A stretch of 64,000 nt of DNA, taken from contig OZ023264.1 of the NCBI GenBank assembly GCA_964006375.1, forward strand, positions 15,696,225 to 15,760,224. The letters run 5' to 3'. Below the pieces are notes generated by a model. The model worked only from the letters and a program-made list of their open reading frames with translations. It did no database searches and was not told the origin of the DNA. The translations under genes were made by a program, and so were the position numbers. This document shows, in pieces, positions 1 to 12,820 of this stretch. The stretch is from Tillus elongatus (Eukaryota > Arthropoda > Insecta > Coleoptera > Cleridae). The stretch's first letter is position 1; each line of letters opens with the position of its first letter.

Positions 1-1145
1 AACGTCATAACGTAATAATTTTCTATTTGATTACGTATCATACATACAACACAATCTTCATAGAGCCAGTAAAACCTTTCACTTATCGCCCTTACACCAT
101 ATTAGAAATAATAACCATAATTACAAAATTAGAGAATTATCTTTACAATAATAGGTGACAGGTATGTGTGACAGTTTTCCACGGAAGATAAAACACAAAC
201 ACATCGATTACTATCAGCGATTGCTTTTTCATTTTACTGACTAAAAGAATTCGTGTGTACCTATATGGCAGAATACACATATAGTCAATAAATAAAACAT
301 ATATATTCAATATATTCCTCAATTACTAACACATTTGGTTTGATGTTTTGATTATTTTTGTGTGGACTTGTGTAAAGAGAAAATATAATTTATAAATTGT
401 CAGGACAGCAATGGAGATGGCATTAAATTTCAAAGGCGAGCATATGTTGTATATATCTGGGCCCTTCTTTATATTTATTTGTCTGGTCAACAGTGGTTAC
501 CATTGGTTGGGTTCGAACACGCCTACCACCCACACAAAACATCCATGGCCCTTGCAGACACATGTTTTTATACTTCTGCTGTGTTCAGGAATCTCTTAGG
601 ATTAAATTTTATAATATAATGTATTGGTATAACATTAACACACCCGCTGCTTATAATTAAGACAAGCAATAGATTTATGCGATAAAAACTGAGCTAAGCG
701 TGTTTCACTTGAAATGGTAACACGTCAATAATATTTTTCTAAGTGAATTTTAAAAAACGACTATTCTGTATGTGAAGCTGGTGAATATTCTTTAAATAGG
801 TAAACTACATTTTGGTCTTACTAAATAACTAGCCCATTGTGATCAACAATTGTTCCAAAAAAAAAACAACTAAAAAACATTGTTAGGAATTTTTGCTTTA
901 TAAAATTTTATTAAAAAAAGGTGTTCGAAATTACCCCAAAACCCCAGATCCCAAGTTTGGTTGTAAAGTAGCAAAAAATGTACCCAAAAAAAATGTTCAA
1001 GATGATTAATTTAAATTATATTCACAGAGAAACTAATAAAAAAATTAATAAGAAACATAACAAAATAATCATCCAGGTGAAATAACGGTTTTATCCACTA
1101 AATCGCCATTTAATAATACACATTTTTCAAATCTTTTATTATTTT
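1..1145. other. A+T-rich stretch without a recognised gene
   Basis: I see no coding signal, RNA gene or familiar repeat here. The only open frame of note, about 60 codons near 411, has no recognisable motif. Confidence 0.5.
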
Positions 1146-1285
1146 ATTTGCGAATTTTCATTAAGAAAAATTCGCTAATAGAGAGGTCACGATGCAAAGC
1201 TTTTGAAAAAAAATCCTCAGATGACCGCGAATTTGGGTCCACAGAACCCAAAACCAAGGTCCGTTAAAATTTTTATATGATTATT

Positions 1286-1364
<79 letters not shown>

Positions 1365-1379
1365 CGTGCTAAAATTTGT

Positions 1380-1758
<379 letters not shown>

Positions 1759-1950
1759 TGTATGTTTCCGAGCGATAACTCAAAAATACTAAACTGATTT
1801 CGATAAAACTTGGTGAAAATCTTGTTTTGGCGAAAACCGAGGTCGAGTTCGTTAATCAGCCTTTATGCTCAAGTTTTTCGGTGGAAAATCGGGGAAAACT
1901 TTTTGAAAACGTTATATTTTTGGAAGTAACTGGAATGAGACTTTACATGT

Positions 1951-3111
1951 GGCTATAAATGGTACAAGTAAACCTATGTTGTGAATTTTAAGTAATTTTA
2001 TACACTATCTTTAGAGTTATTTCCAAATTATAAATAAAAAAGACATGCGTTGAAACGACTTAGTGGTTAAAGTCCAATGCATGACAGACAGAGTAGTTAA
2101 CTGCCACGCGTAGATTAATTCATACAACAGGTATAAACTATACATCAACGGTAACCAAACTAAATATATACCAGGCAGAAAACATATTACCCGAACCAAC
2201 AATCGTGAAATCTCGGCCGCAATTCTGGAAAATGACAGACGACATGAAATTAAAAATTTGCCAAGTGATTGTTATTTAACTGGGGGATTCAATCAATTAT
2301 TAAAATACACTATATTTGTAGCTTTATTAACGGCCGCAAATACAGCTTTAGCGCAGCATAGATATCTTATGCTGTCTTATAATATAGTACAAATGTAAAC
2401 AAAATCAAGCCAAATATCTATAAAAATGATTCTGAAATAGTTTCTTTTATCTTTAAACTTTAACATAAGACGTCATATAACACCTAAACAGTCATGGAAT
2501 GTGTTTCGATGATAATTCTGCTAATTCTGTAATTAATTGTTACGTATACTTTGATAATAATATCCCAGGCATTAAGCCGAGTATCACGCAAATAAGTTAG
2601 TTGACCTGCGCCGTCTAGGCGCAGGTGGTACCGTGCTTACCTTCTAAGCGGAAGGTTACGCGATCGAATCCAGTTCGATGAATGTATGTTTTTTTAAGTT
2701 TTTTTGTGACATTTGGAGAAACAATAGTGCACAGATTTCATACGTTTTGGACAAGATCTAATTTTTCTTTAAAACGCGTAAATAAACCTTTGAGTCTAAA
2801 ATTATAATTTTGTTATTGTTGATATTGAAAAAACCTGTTTAATTAGGTTGACTAAAACGAAATCATACTGGCAATTAATAAGAAAAAATAACTGCTACGT
2901 TTATAATTTGGGACATACTTTACTTTTCTAAATATGAATAAAGTTTCCTTTTGGAAATCTTCTGTATAACTTCAATGAAATTTGTAATACAAGTTTCTTT
3001 TAAAAAGACTTGCAGTAGCTACAGATATAGCAAAATTTAGTTCTTTAGCTTAATAGAAAATTGAGTTTTTGGCATTTTTATCAAAAGGTGTTAGAATGTA
3101 AGATTTTGTTG

Positions 3112-3114
<3 letters not shown>
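1951..3114. other. No gene recognised; contains a tRNA-like relic
   Basis: Apart from the tRNA-like segment at 2604-2682, I see only A+T-rich sequence with no long open frame carrying a known motif. Confidence 0.45.
2604..2682 (+). other. tRNA-like or pol III promoter-like relic
   Basis: An A-box-like stretch (GGCGCAGGTGG, near 2618) and a B-box-like stretch (GATCGAATCC, near 2662) are spaced as in a tRNA. The middle resembles an arginine-type anticodon arm around CTTCTAA. The anticodon and acceptor stems do not pair well. A perfect 9-bp hairpin, ACCTGCGCC with GGCGCAGGT, overlaps the A-box. It could be a decayed tRNA or a SINE head. Confidence 0.3.

Positions 3115-3195
<81 letters not shown>
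3115..3195. repeat. (TA)n microsatellite
   Basis: An almost pure TA tract of about 80 bp. It abuts the Penelope-type repeat in the same relative position as the tract at 5420. Confidence 0.95.
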
Positions 3196-3199
<4 letters not shown>

Positions 3200-3440
3200 G
3201 AGACATACTTGGTTCTCGGGTTGAACCGCGTCCAGAATTTATGAAAACTCGACGTTTCGGCTCCTCTTTTGGAACCATTTTCAAGAGGTAAAGGAAATAT
3301 GTAAGGACACTCTAAGGCCTCAATCTGCCTACTCCTAAGAGCGGTGAACAAAGGTGGGTTGGATTGTTGTAGCTCGATTACGGGGCCTCAATCTGCCTAC
3401 TCCCCAAATCTCGCCGGAGATCGTCTGTGAGATCTCAGTG
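3196..3440 (-). repeat. Single copy of the Penelope-type repeat that is tandem at 4791-5420
   Basis: Read on the minus strand, this contains AGGAGTAGGCAGATTGAGGC, then ACATATTTCC, a hammerhead-like motif, the phrase AAATTCTGGACGCG and finally the TA tract. The order is the same as at 5281-5420, but with one copy of the 70-bp unit instead of eight. The related ATCTGCCTACTCCCCAAATC block is at about 3388-3407. Confidence 0.75.
3248..3290 (-). ncRNA. Hammerhead-like motif (minus strand)
   Basis: On the minus strand TTGAAAAT is followed by a 6-bp stem (GGTTCC with GGAGCC, one G-U pair), then GAAAC and GTCGAG. CTC before the core can pair with GAG after GUC, giving a short stem I and a GUC cleavage triplet. 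The core begins UUGA instead of CUGA, so this copy is probably weak or dead. Confidence 0.4.
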
Positions 3441-3462
3441 TGTTCAACCCTAGGCCTCAGAG

Positions 3463-3966
3463 AGATAATTCGAAAAAGAAATTATACATACCCAAGTGAT
3501 GATTTTTATAGAGAGATAAATGTTCCAGATCTGTTTAAAATCCATCTGGGAGCTGTTGGTATTTGGCAAAATAAAAATAGGAAAAGATTAGTTCATATGA
3601 ACCACAACTACCACACGCGCTTGACTGGACATTTCAATATAGTCGCAAGATTTCGTAAGTCACTTACTCGTCGCTGTCATATTCAGCTGGGTCCAAGATT
3701 ATTCAACTGCCTTCCGGAGGAAATAAAATCCATTGCCAACGAGGAATTGTTTAGAAAGTCACTTAAAGGTTGGATTTTAAAGCGGCCTCGTCGTAATGCT
3801 CAAAGATTAATACACGAGTGGTGAAGTGAAAATGGTGATAAGCTCATAAATAGATTATGGAAGTTGCCTTTTGCCGCTGCAAATTTTGGCCATTGAAATC
3901 CTTCGAGATCCTTGCTGCAGATCTATGTATTTTATTGTTGAACTGTACTTTTGAGAATAAATCTAC

Positions 3967-3969
<3 letters not shown>
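3463..3969 (+). pseudogene. 3' end of a non-LTR retrotransposon (C-terminal tail after the reverse transcriptase)
   Basis: An open frame to the stop at 3822-3824 encodes about 120 residues typical of the tail that follows the RT domain in Jockey/CR1-type LINEs. It has a basic block around NHNYHTRLTGH, then LGPRLFNCLPEEIKS and a closing KSLKGWIL segment. No RT catalytic motifs remain; the element is cut at its 5' side by the Penelope-type repeat. A 3' untranslated segment follows, with AATAAA near 3957, and it runs straight into a TA tract. It is not part of the A-G family, whose tail differs. The encoded part has no known enzyme activity of its own. Confidence 0.6.
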
Positions 3970-4054
<85 letters not shown>

Positions 4055-4058
4055 ATAT
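3970..4058. repeat. (TA)n microsatellite at the end of a LINE 3' UTR
   Basis: An essentially pure TA tract directly follows the AATAAA-bearing 3' UTR. It may be the LINE tail or the junction with a decayed Y copy: the 50 bases after it resemble the Y phrase around ACTGACCCCGGA. Confidence 0.85.
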
Positions 4059-4607
4059 AAATCAAAACTGGTCTCGAATATGGATTCCAGGGTTTCTAGT
4101 TTGATTTTTCGAGTTGTCGCTTAGTTAAATGTGTTCTACGAAGATTGACTACGAACCTGCCTACTTGGTAAAATACGTAGGGTGCTTGGTACTAAAAATA
4201 GAAAATGAATAAACTGAGTTTTTAGTATCCATTTGGCATTGAATAATTGCATTAAATACAAAGTACCTACATTTACTCACTATCAGTATGCAAATACATA
4301 AGAGTTGTTTTTTCTATAAAAGTCTAACACAGTTGACTGTTTTAGTATCATATTTCAATTTTTTTAACGCCAGCGATCATCGCTTAGATCTGTATAATTT
4401 TGCATACATTGTTCCTGCACGTAAAGTTACCATACATAAACATATACGTCATGTCAGAGGCGGCTCGTCTAGTATAAATGTCAAAATTGTTGTGTTAAAA
4501 ATTACTGTGTTTGAGAAGCTTTTATTACCCAAAGAGCAATGGTTTGTATGTTGTAGTGAAAATAGTGGATGTCAGCCCTTATAAACACTTTGCGACAGCT
4601 GAACATA
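4059..4607. other. No gene recognised
   Basis: A decayed Y-like phrase sits at 4059-4110. An open frame of 98 codons at 4288-4584 has no motif that I recognise, and neither neighbour suggests a function for it. Confidence 0.35.
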
Positions 4608-4794
4608 CTTAGAGCGGTGGACAAAGGTGGGTTGGGTTGTTGTAGCTCAATTACGGGGCCTCAATCTGCCTACTCCCCAAATCTTGCCGCAGATCGTCTG
4701 TGAGGTCTCAGTGTGTTCAGATTTGGGGAGTAGGCAGATTGAGGCCCAGTAATTGAGCTACAACAACCCAACCCACCTTTGTCCACCGCTCTAA
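4608..4794. repeat. Palindrome with about 75-bp arms beside the 70-bp array
   Basis: Bases 4608-4682 return in reverse complement at 4720-4794 with only one or two mismatches, around a loop of about 37 bases. The right arm runs into the first unit of the tandem array, so the array unit is inverted here. Confidence 0.85.
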
Positions 4795-5334
4795 GGAGTA
4801 GGCAGATTGAGGCCTTAGAGTGTCCTTACATATTTCCTTTACCTACCTTTGTCCACCACTCCAAGGAGTAGGCAGATTGAGGCCTTAGAGTATCCTTACA
4901 TATTTCCTTTACCCACCTTTGTCCACCACTTTAAGGAGTAAGCATATTGAGGCCTTAGAGTGTCCTTACATATTTCCTTTATCCACCTTTGTCCATCACT
5001 CTAAGGAGTAGGTAGATTGAGGCCTTAGAGTATCCTTACATATTTCCTTTACCCACCTTTGTCCACCACTTTAAGGAGTAGGCATATTGAGGCCTTAGAG
5101 TGTCCTTACATATTTCCTTTATCCACCTTTGTCCATCACTCTAAGGAGTAGGTAGATTGAGGCCTTAGAGTATCCTTACATATTTCCTTTACCCACCTTT
5201 GTCCACCACTTTAAGGAGTAGGCATATTGAGGCCTTAGAGTGTCCTTACATATTTCCTTTATCCACCTTTGTCCATCACTCTAAGGAGTAGGCAGATTGA
5301 GGCCTTAGAGTGTCCTTACATATTTCCTTTACCT
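4791..5334 (+). repeat. Tandem array, 70-bp unit with 140-bp higher-order period
   Basis: AAGGAGTA recurs at exact 70-bp steps, with units starting at 4791, 4861, 4931, 5001, 5071, 5141, 5211 and 5281. Units starting at 4931, 5071 and 5211 share one set of variants (GCATATTGAGG), and those at 5001 and 5141 share another (GTAGATTGAGG). The last expansion therefore copied a 140-bp dimer. The array ends in a hammerhead-like motif and a TA tract. Confidence 0.95.
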
Positions 5335-5372
5335 CTTGAAAATGGCTCCGAAACAGGAGCCGAAACGTCGAG
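5333..5372 (+). ncRNA. Hammerhead-like motif closing the 70-bp array
   Basis: TTGAAAAT at 5336, a perfect 6-bp stem (GGCTCC with GGAGCC) and GAAA at 5362 are followed by CGTC and GAG. CTC at 5333-5335 can pair with GAG at 5370-5372 as stem I, leaving GUC as the cleavage triplet. The core starts with U instead of C, which should weaken catalysis. Confidence 0.45.
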
Positions 5373-5416
5373 TTTCCATAAATTCTGGACGCGCTTTAAC
5401 CCGAGAACCAAGTATG

Positions 5417-5419
<3 letters not shown>

Positions 5420-5509
<90 letters not shown>

Positions 5510-5520
5510 TGTGTGTGTGT
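5420..5520. repeat. (TA)n followed by (GT)n microsatellite
   Basis: A TA tract runs to about 5506 and passes into seven GT units. It sits just after AAGTATGTCTC, the end of the Penelope-type repeat. Confidence 0.95.
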
Positions 5521-6089
5521 GGTAGATATACATATATCATGTTAATAAAAGCTAATATTTGTATTTTTCTAGATCTGTGTCTATTTGACTAATTAATTCC
5601 TTTTGAACTCTCCTAATATCCGTGTTAGTGTAGCAAAATTTAAAAAATATATTTATCTAGATCTCTCAAATTTAAAGAAAAAGTTACTGTGTTTTAATCT
5701 GGGGAGCTCAAAAATTTAAGACCCTGGATAAAGCAATATTATGATGAGGTAGGTATTTATTTATCTCTTTGTTATAAAACAGTATAGTGTATTCTTTATC
5801 CAATTAAATCACTAATTGTTACAAATCTCAAGGACAGGTAAACTATGCTAGGGTCTGGGAGGTGAATATCACGCTTAGCCTAACTATCGTCAGGATTTAG
5901 ATCCATGTAAAAAACACCTCGAGATATCGACCACGAATAAACACATTAGAAAGCGTAATAACACTTCATTATCGAAAGAGCAACAAAAGTTGGTGTAATT
6001 AGAGAACCTTGGGAAACCCCACCCTGTATTACTTTTCAAAATACTCAATGAAAGGCTTCAAATTCAAAGAGCAAAATTTATTTTTTAAA
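5521..6089. other. No gene recognised
   Basis: A+T-rich sequence with no motif-bearing open frame. The last part, from about 5990, belongs to the Penelope-type tail described at 6090. Confidence 0.4.
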
Positions 6090-6130
6090 CCCTACGCGTT
6101 TCGGCTACCTAGTAGCCATTTTCAGGGGCT
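6090..6130 (-). ncRNA. Hammerhead-like motif of a Penelope-type tail (minus strand)
   Basis: On the minus strand CCC precedes CTGAAAAT, then a perfect 6-bp stem (GGCTAC with GTAGCC, loop TAG), then GAAAC, GCGTA and GGG. CCC and GGG can form stem I, and GUA is a permitted cleavage triplet. Core position G8 reads A, so catalysis is uncertain. A perfect 16-bp palindrome (ACCCGAATATTCGGGT) lies at 6225-6240. Confidence 0.45.
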
Positions 6131-6444
6131 AATTTTCTAATTCTAGAAAATCAGATTCATAACTATACACAGGTTCACAAAGTTAGGATTTTCATCTATT
6201 GTACCAGATGTCCAACAATATCGCACCCGAATATTCGGGTATCCCAGACCATGTGACGTTTAGGAATGAAATGTATTACTTTTATGCTTGATTTTGTATT
6301 ATTGATGACCACTTGAAATTTTGTATTCTATAGGTATGAATATACTTATACGTACCCAGCAGAATGTTAGTAAGAAATAGCAGATTTCTAAAGTGAATTG
6401 TAAAAAAAAATGGATAAACATTTACAGATATATTTGATGGTAAC

Positions 6445-8747
6445 ATTGGTCGCTCAGACCACGGCATGGTCACTGCTTCCTGCGCAATGCAAGCCGAGGT
6501 CACACAGTCATCACACCCACGTATCCTTTGGCACTACAACTCCGCAAACTGGGACGAAATGCGAGATTACTATTCCTCATTTCCATGGGCGTCTGTCTGC
6601 TTCTCTCATCCTGACCCCTCTAATATCTCCCAAAACGTCACCGAAATTATCCAAGCTGGCATGGAATTATTTATCCCACGTACACAGAAAACCTCTTCGG
6701 CCACTCAAAAGCACTGGTTTTCTAATTCCTGTGACAAGGCCAGACTTGAAAAGGTCAAAGCTCACAAAACGCTTCTACACAATCCCAGTCAAGAAAATCG
6801 TCAAGCATTTAACGACTCAAGAAACCACTATGTCCGCATTCTTTCTGAGGCAAAAAACTCGTTTAATAATCACATCAAAAACAAAGTCCTCTCAAGCTCT
6901 AACGGAGGCAAACCCTTTTGGACTCTTGCTAAATCTATTGGGAAAAATTTCTGCAAAAGCACGTTCCCACATCTTGTCTCAGGGGATGAAATTGTTTCTA
7001 CCGCCCTGGGTAAGGCTGAACTTTTTGCTTCGTTGTTCGCCGGCAATTCTATTCTCAACCCACCTCCAAATGTTCAACCAGCAACAGTCCCCAATGTCGC
7101 GCATATAATGACGGATATCATTTTCAAAACTAAAAAGGTACGAAAGATGCTCTCTTCTCTTAATACCAGGAAAGCATCTGGCCTTGACGAGATCCCAGCA
7201 ATTGTTCTCAAAAAATGCGCACCAGAGCTTGCTCCTGTGCTGACTCGTCTGTTTCAGATATCCTATAATAAAGGCATATTCCCTAGTAACTGGAAAACTG
7301 CTCGAGTACAACCCATCTCCAAGAAAGGATCCAAAGCGCTTCCTAGCAACTACAGGTCTATTTCTCTCCTTTCAGTCGTCTCTAAAGTGATGGAAAAGTA
7401 TATAAACACCGAATTACTAAAATTTCTTGAAAAACACAGTCTAATCTACGACAGGCAGTATAGATTCCGTCAGCGCAGATCGACTGCCGACCTCCTTTCC
7501 TTTGTCACCCATTCTTGGAACAAGTCTATGGAACAACACGGTGAATCCCAGATTGTTGCTCTAGACATATCAAAAGCATTCGACCAGGTCTGGCACGCAG
7601 CGATGCTTAATAAACTTCCGGCCTATGGCCTACCACCAAAACTTAACTTTGTACCTTGACAGCAAATTTCTTCTCCAACAGGAGCATATGTGTTGTTGTG
7701 GATGGCCATTCCTCTAAACTGTATCCAATTAATGCAGGAGTTTCTCAAGGTTCAGCTTTAGCCCCTACTTTGTTTCTTCTCCACATGAATGACCTCCTAT
7801 CTAGCACATCCAACCTAGTTCACAGCTACGCGGACGACAGCACCCTCCATTCAAATATACAATATTTCAAGCCTAAGCCTGTCTGTTTAGCCCAATTAGA
7901 TGAAGATCGCAGACTCATGGAGGGTTCTGTCTCCGTGGATCTTCAAAAACTATTAGACTGGGGTAGTAGAAATCTTATACAATTCAACCCCACCAAAACT
8001 AAGTCTTGCTCTCTTTCTCACAAGAGATACACCAGCCCTAGACCCATCACAATGAACAATCAAGTTATTCAAAGTAATGAGTCCTTTTCTCTTGTTGGCA
8101 TTTCTGTGGATCGAAATCTTAATTGGCACCAACATGTCACATCAATTGCACAAGCGGCTGCTAAGAAATTAGGTTTTCGGGCTCGCAAATACTTTTCACC
8201 AGCTAATCTCTATACCTTATATACTTCACAAATAAGGCCAAACCTCGAATACTGCTCCCACATCTGGGGTGCCGCTGCCGCTTCTACACTAGCTATCCTG
8301 GACTCCATTCAAAAGAGAGCTATACGTCTCATCGGTGACCCTACCCTCACCCAAAGGCTGCCATCCCTTGCCCACCGACGTGCCGTTGGTGATCTCTCTC
8401 TCTCTTTTATAGATATCTGCACGGGCACTGCTCAGAGGAGCTTTCCTCCATAGTTCCCCCACCTGCTGCCCCCAACAGATCTACCAGGGGAACAGAGAGA
8501 ATGCACCCTTTTACTGTCCAGGTCACCAGACTTAGAGCATCTTGTTATGCCCGCTCTTTTGTCCCGAGGACTTCCAAGTTGTGGAATTCCTTGCCGGCAC
8601 ATGTTTTTCCTTCTCCTCGGAACCTCCAAACCTTCAAGTCTAGAATTAACAAGCTGCCTCTTTCCTCCTTGTCAACACCCACGGTACGATAGTATTTAGG
8701 CTGTAAGCCCTAGTGGTGTGTTGTTGAAATAAAAAAAAATAAAAAAA
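6445..8747 (+). pseudogene. LINE copy A: 5'-truncated CR1/Jockey-type retrotransposon, ORF2
   Basis: This is the longest RT-bearing copy. It opens within the endonuclease domain at the conserved SDH motif (6454-6462), so most of the AP endonuclease is missing. The RT domain follows: KASGLDEIPA near 7170, PSNYRSISLLS near 7347, ALDISKAFDQVW near 7558 (motif A aspartate) and YADD at 7827-7838. The C-terminal tail with SKLWNSLPAHVFP is near 8570. The enzyme would copy LINE RNA at a nicked target. The frame changes near 7650 (about five extra bases) and near 8400 (a CT-rich slippage site), so no full product can be made. The 3' UTR ends in an A-rich tail at 8728-8747. Copies B to G share the same sequence. 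Confidence 0.92.
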
Positions 8748-9384
8748 TTAGGGTAGCTGAACCCCTATAAATGTCTGAGGCCAATGAAATAGTATATGCA
8801 TCTTCTTGTACATACAATTTTCAACCCCTCTATGTACCACCACTGGTCTGGTCTGTACACACAATATACATTGTCGATGAAGTTCATTTGAGAAACATGT
8901 GGCCATAAAACCTAAATAATAACATTCTCATTTTTATGCTTGTCATTTACTTAATAATTACGTGAGCTGATCACGCACGTATATACCACCAGTAGCACTT
9001 TTTTAATATTTTTATTTCAGGCTTGGTGGTAACGGAGAAAATTGTAAATTGATACTTCTTGTTATGAATGATAATTGAATTATAATGTCTGTATTATGTA
9101 TTCACTTTATAGAAAAATTATAATCAAAATTACACAACACAAACTGTCATTAAATTTAATAAAGATGGATGATATCATGAAAAATTAAAAATTTTACAGA
9201 CACGTGTAAATTTTATCTTTGTTTATTTTAGAAACAGCACAAATATATGATTAATAATTGACAAAAGTGGGTATGTCAATATCGTCGGTTAACAATGTAA
9301 AACTACGAACCAAGTAACATAAGCTTTCAACAAAAATGAAGCATCAGTTGATATCTTTTTATACCAAAGGAAAACAATTTATAG
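8748..9384. other. No gene recognised
   Basis: A+T-rich sequence between LINE A and a Y copy. I see no open frame with a motif and no repeat shared with the rest of the window. Confidence 0.45.
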
Positions 9385-10232
<848 letters not shown>

Positions 10233-11060
10233 GGTAAATTTACAGTTTAGTTCCCGAACGCTTTTCAAAAAACTGTTTTCAGAAACCTGCCTAGGGCCAC
10301 CTCTGGATCCACAAACCACAAGAAAATTTTCTTGTTCACACCCCCCAAGGAAGTTACGGGACCAGGAGTGAGTAGGGGTCCTGGGCGGGGTAGATAGTAA
10401 AAAGGAAATATGAGCAGAAAATTCGAACTAAACGGGCTTGAAAGCTGTCTTTTTCACATGTTGAAGCCATATTCCCCTTAAACCCTGCCTACCTCGCACA
10501 GCACCCCTATCCCCCTAGGTGCCGTAACTTTCTTGACTGGTAGGAACAAGACATTTTTCTTGTGGTTTATGCAGCGAGGGTGGTTGTATGCACGCGAGGG
10601 GGAAGGAAAATCCTCACGATAAAGCAGCCACCCCTCAACCCCCAAGCCCTGCCGCAAGTCGAACTGGGGGTGGGGGCTTCGTCGTAGGAATTTTCCTTCT
10701 CCCCACGTGTGCATACAACCACCCTCGTTGCATAAACCACCAGAAAAACTTCTTGTTCATATCCCTCAAGGAAGTTACGTGACCTGGGGGCGAATAGGGG
10801 TGCTGTGCGGGGTAGGCATGGTGTAATGGGGATATGGCTTGAAATAGACAGCTCTCAAGCAGTTCTCTTCGCATTTTATGCTCATATTTCCTTTTTACTA
10901 CCTACCTCACCCGCCCCTATTCACTCCCAGTCCCGTAACTTTCTTGGGGGGTGTGAACAAGAAATTTTTCTTGTGGTTTGTGCATCCAGGTGGGGTCCTA
11001 GTAATGTTTCTGAAAACAATTTTTTTGAAAAGCGTTCGGGAGCTAATCTGCAAATTTACA
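10233..11060. repeat. Z element copy 1: 828-bp palindrome with 8-bp target duplication
   Basis: The two halves are near-perfect inverted repeats around a centre near 10645. They start GGTAAATTTACAG and end in CTGCAAATTTACA. GAATTTTT occurs directly on both sides (10225-10232 and 11061-11068), which I read as an 8-bp target-site duplication. The interior is GC-rich compared with its surroundings, with runs of C and G such as CACACCCCCC. There is no coding capacity. An 8-bp duplication is typical of hAT or P superfamilies, but the ends do not settle the class. Confidence 0.8.
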
Positions 11061-11210
11061 GAATTTTTATTAAATCCTTCAAATTTCAATAACTCAATTT
11101 GCTATTAACGTAAGTTTTGTTGGTTTTGAAACCAACATTTAAGTTTATTTTCAGAAAAATTTTGCATATTTTCAAACCATAAGTAATTTTGATAAAATAT
11201 AGTACAAATT
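11061..11210 (-). repeat. Remainder of the X module right of Z
   Basis: This continues the X copy interrupted by Z, in reverse orientation: AATAACTCAATTTGCTATTA, then AAGTTTATTTTC. It stops abruptly near ATAGTACAA where LINE B begins. Confidence 0.7.
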
Positions 11211-12820
11211 AAGAAATTTTAGTAATTTGGTGTTTATATACTTTTCCATTACTTTAGAGACGACTGAAAGTAGAAAAATATGCCTGTAGTTCCTAGGAAA
11301 CGCTTTGAATCCTTTCTTGGGGACGGGTTGTACTCGAGCAGTTTTTCCAATTACTAGGGAATATGCCTCTTTTGTATGATGTCTGAAACAGACGAGTCAG
11401 GACAGGAGCAAGTTCTGGTGCGCATTTTTTGAGAACAATTGCTGGGATCTCGTCAAGGCCAGAGGCTTTCCTGGTATTAAGAGAAGAGAGCATCTTTCGT
11501 GACTTTTAACTTTGAAAATGATATACGTCATTTTATGCGCAACATTGGGGACTGTTGGTGGTTGAACATTTGGAGGTAGGTTGCGAGTAGAATTGCTGGC
11601 GAACAACGAGGCAAGAAGTTCAGCCTTGCCCCGGGCGGTAGGAACAATTTCATCCCCTGAAACAAGAGGTGGGAACGTGCTCTTGCAGAAATTGTTCTCA
11701 ATAGATTTAGCAAGAGTATAGAAGGGTTTGATGCCGCTGCAGCTTGAGAGGAATTTGTTTTTGATGTGGTTATTAAACGAGTTTTTTGCCTCAGAAAGAA
11801 TGTGGACATAGCCGTTTCTTGCGTCGTTAAATGGAAAAAAAAGTTAAATGGTTGACGGTTTTCTTGACTGGGATTGTGTAGAAGCGTTTTGTGAGCTTTG
11901 ACCTGTTCAAGTCTGGCCTTGTACCAGGATTTAGAGAACCAGGGCTTTTGAGTGGCTGAAGAGATTTTCTGTGTACGTGGAATAAATAATTCCATGCCAG
12001 CTTGGATAGTTTCGGTCACATTTTGTAAGATATCAGAGGGGTCAGGATGAGAGAAGCAGACAGACGCCCACGGAAATGAGGAAAAGTAATCCCGCATTTT
12101 GTCCCAATTCGCGGAGTTGTAGTGCCAAACGATACGTGGGTGTGATGACTGTATGACCTCGGGTTGCATTGCGCAGGAAGCAGTGACCATACCGTGGGGC
12201 GGTGACTAATATTTTATAGCATTCAGGTTTTGTAGTAAGAAGGAGTTCCAAGAAATTTTAGCTGTGTGTTGGGATGCGAGAAAAGTAAGTAGGTTGCTGA
12301 ACCATATTGGCTAAAAAATTTCTGACCGCAAAGGCCTCCGCTGCTCTCCCTTGTGGATCAGTTTTGGAAGGTAGTCGCAGAGCTGGACAGTGTTGTTGTC
12401 AGAAGGTGACCGGTAAATGCAACAGATGAATTTAGTTGCAGCCGTGAGAGAGAGTCATCCAAAGTATGTCTCTTCTTCCAGCTATAGGAAGGAGCTCATA
12501 CCCCGGGAAATGAAGGTGATTAGTGGCTATTTTGGCACTGATTTGGGTTTCGGTGAGGAAGTGTAGTTGGGGCATATTAGCCTAGAGGAAATGGTGGACA
12601 GAGTTCAGGTTAGAATTTAGGCCACATATATTTGAAAAGGATATGTTGAATCTTGATGCTGGCGCCCCCTGTACACCCCTCTCCTGGAGATCCGAAAGGA
12701 GGTGTATTCTATCTCCGGAATCTTTTGTACATGAAGGGGCCATAATCGTTTTTGTTTATAAGGTAAACCGACTCATACACTAGAACCGGAAACGTCCGTT
12801 GGGACTTCACCGGCCCCTTG
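11211..12820 (-). pseudogene. LINE copy B: endonuclease and first third of RT, minus strand
   Basis: From right to left this gives a segment upstream of ORF2, the endonuclease start (NICGLNSN-like, near 12630), the middle of the endonuclease and the linker. It then reaches the RT start with KASGLDE and FPSNWK, ending at a sequence equal to 7415 of copy A. Several frameshifts and stops break it. It abuts copy C, which has the opposite orientation, with no spacer. It preserves the endonuclease 5' region that copy A lacks. Confidence 0.88.

Noticed and set aside
411..599. Short open frame of 62 codons
   Set aside because: No motif, no homologous piece elsewhere in the window, and a length expected by chance.
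3354..3462. N-terminal part of the open frame that leads into the LINE tail at 3463
   Set aside because: These codons lie in the Penelope-type repeat and are not part of the LINE protein; the join is accidental.
4288..4584. 98-codon open frame on the plus strand
   Set aside because: Looks protein-like in places, but I recognise no domain, and it ends amid repeats; not enough support for a gene.
4791..5334. CRISPR-like array
   Set aside because: The 70-bp units are contiguous tandem repeats without distinct spacers, and the genome is eukaryotic.
10588..11092. Several overlapping frames of 60-95 codons in the Z palindrome
   Set aside because: The same frames appear on both strands because the sequence is palindromic; there is no independent coding signal.
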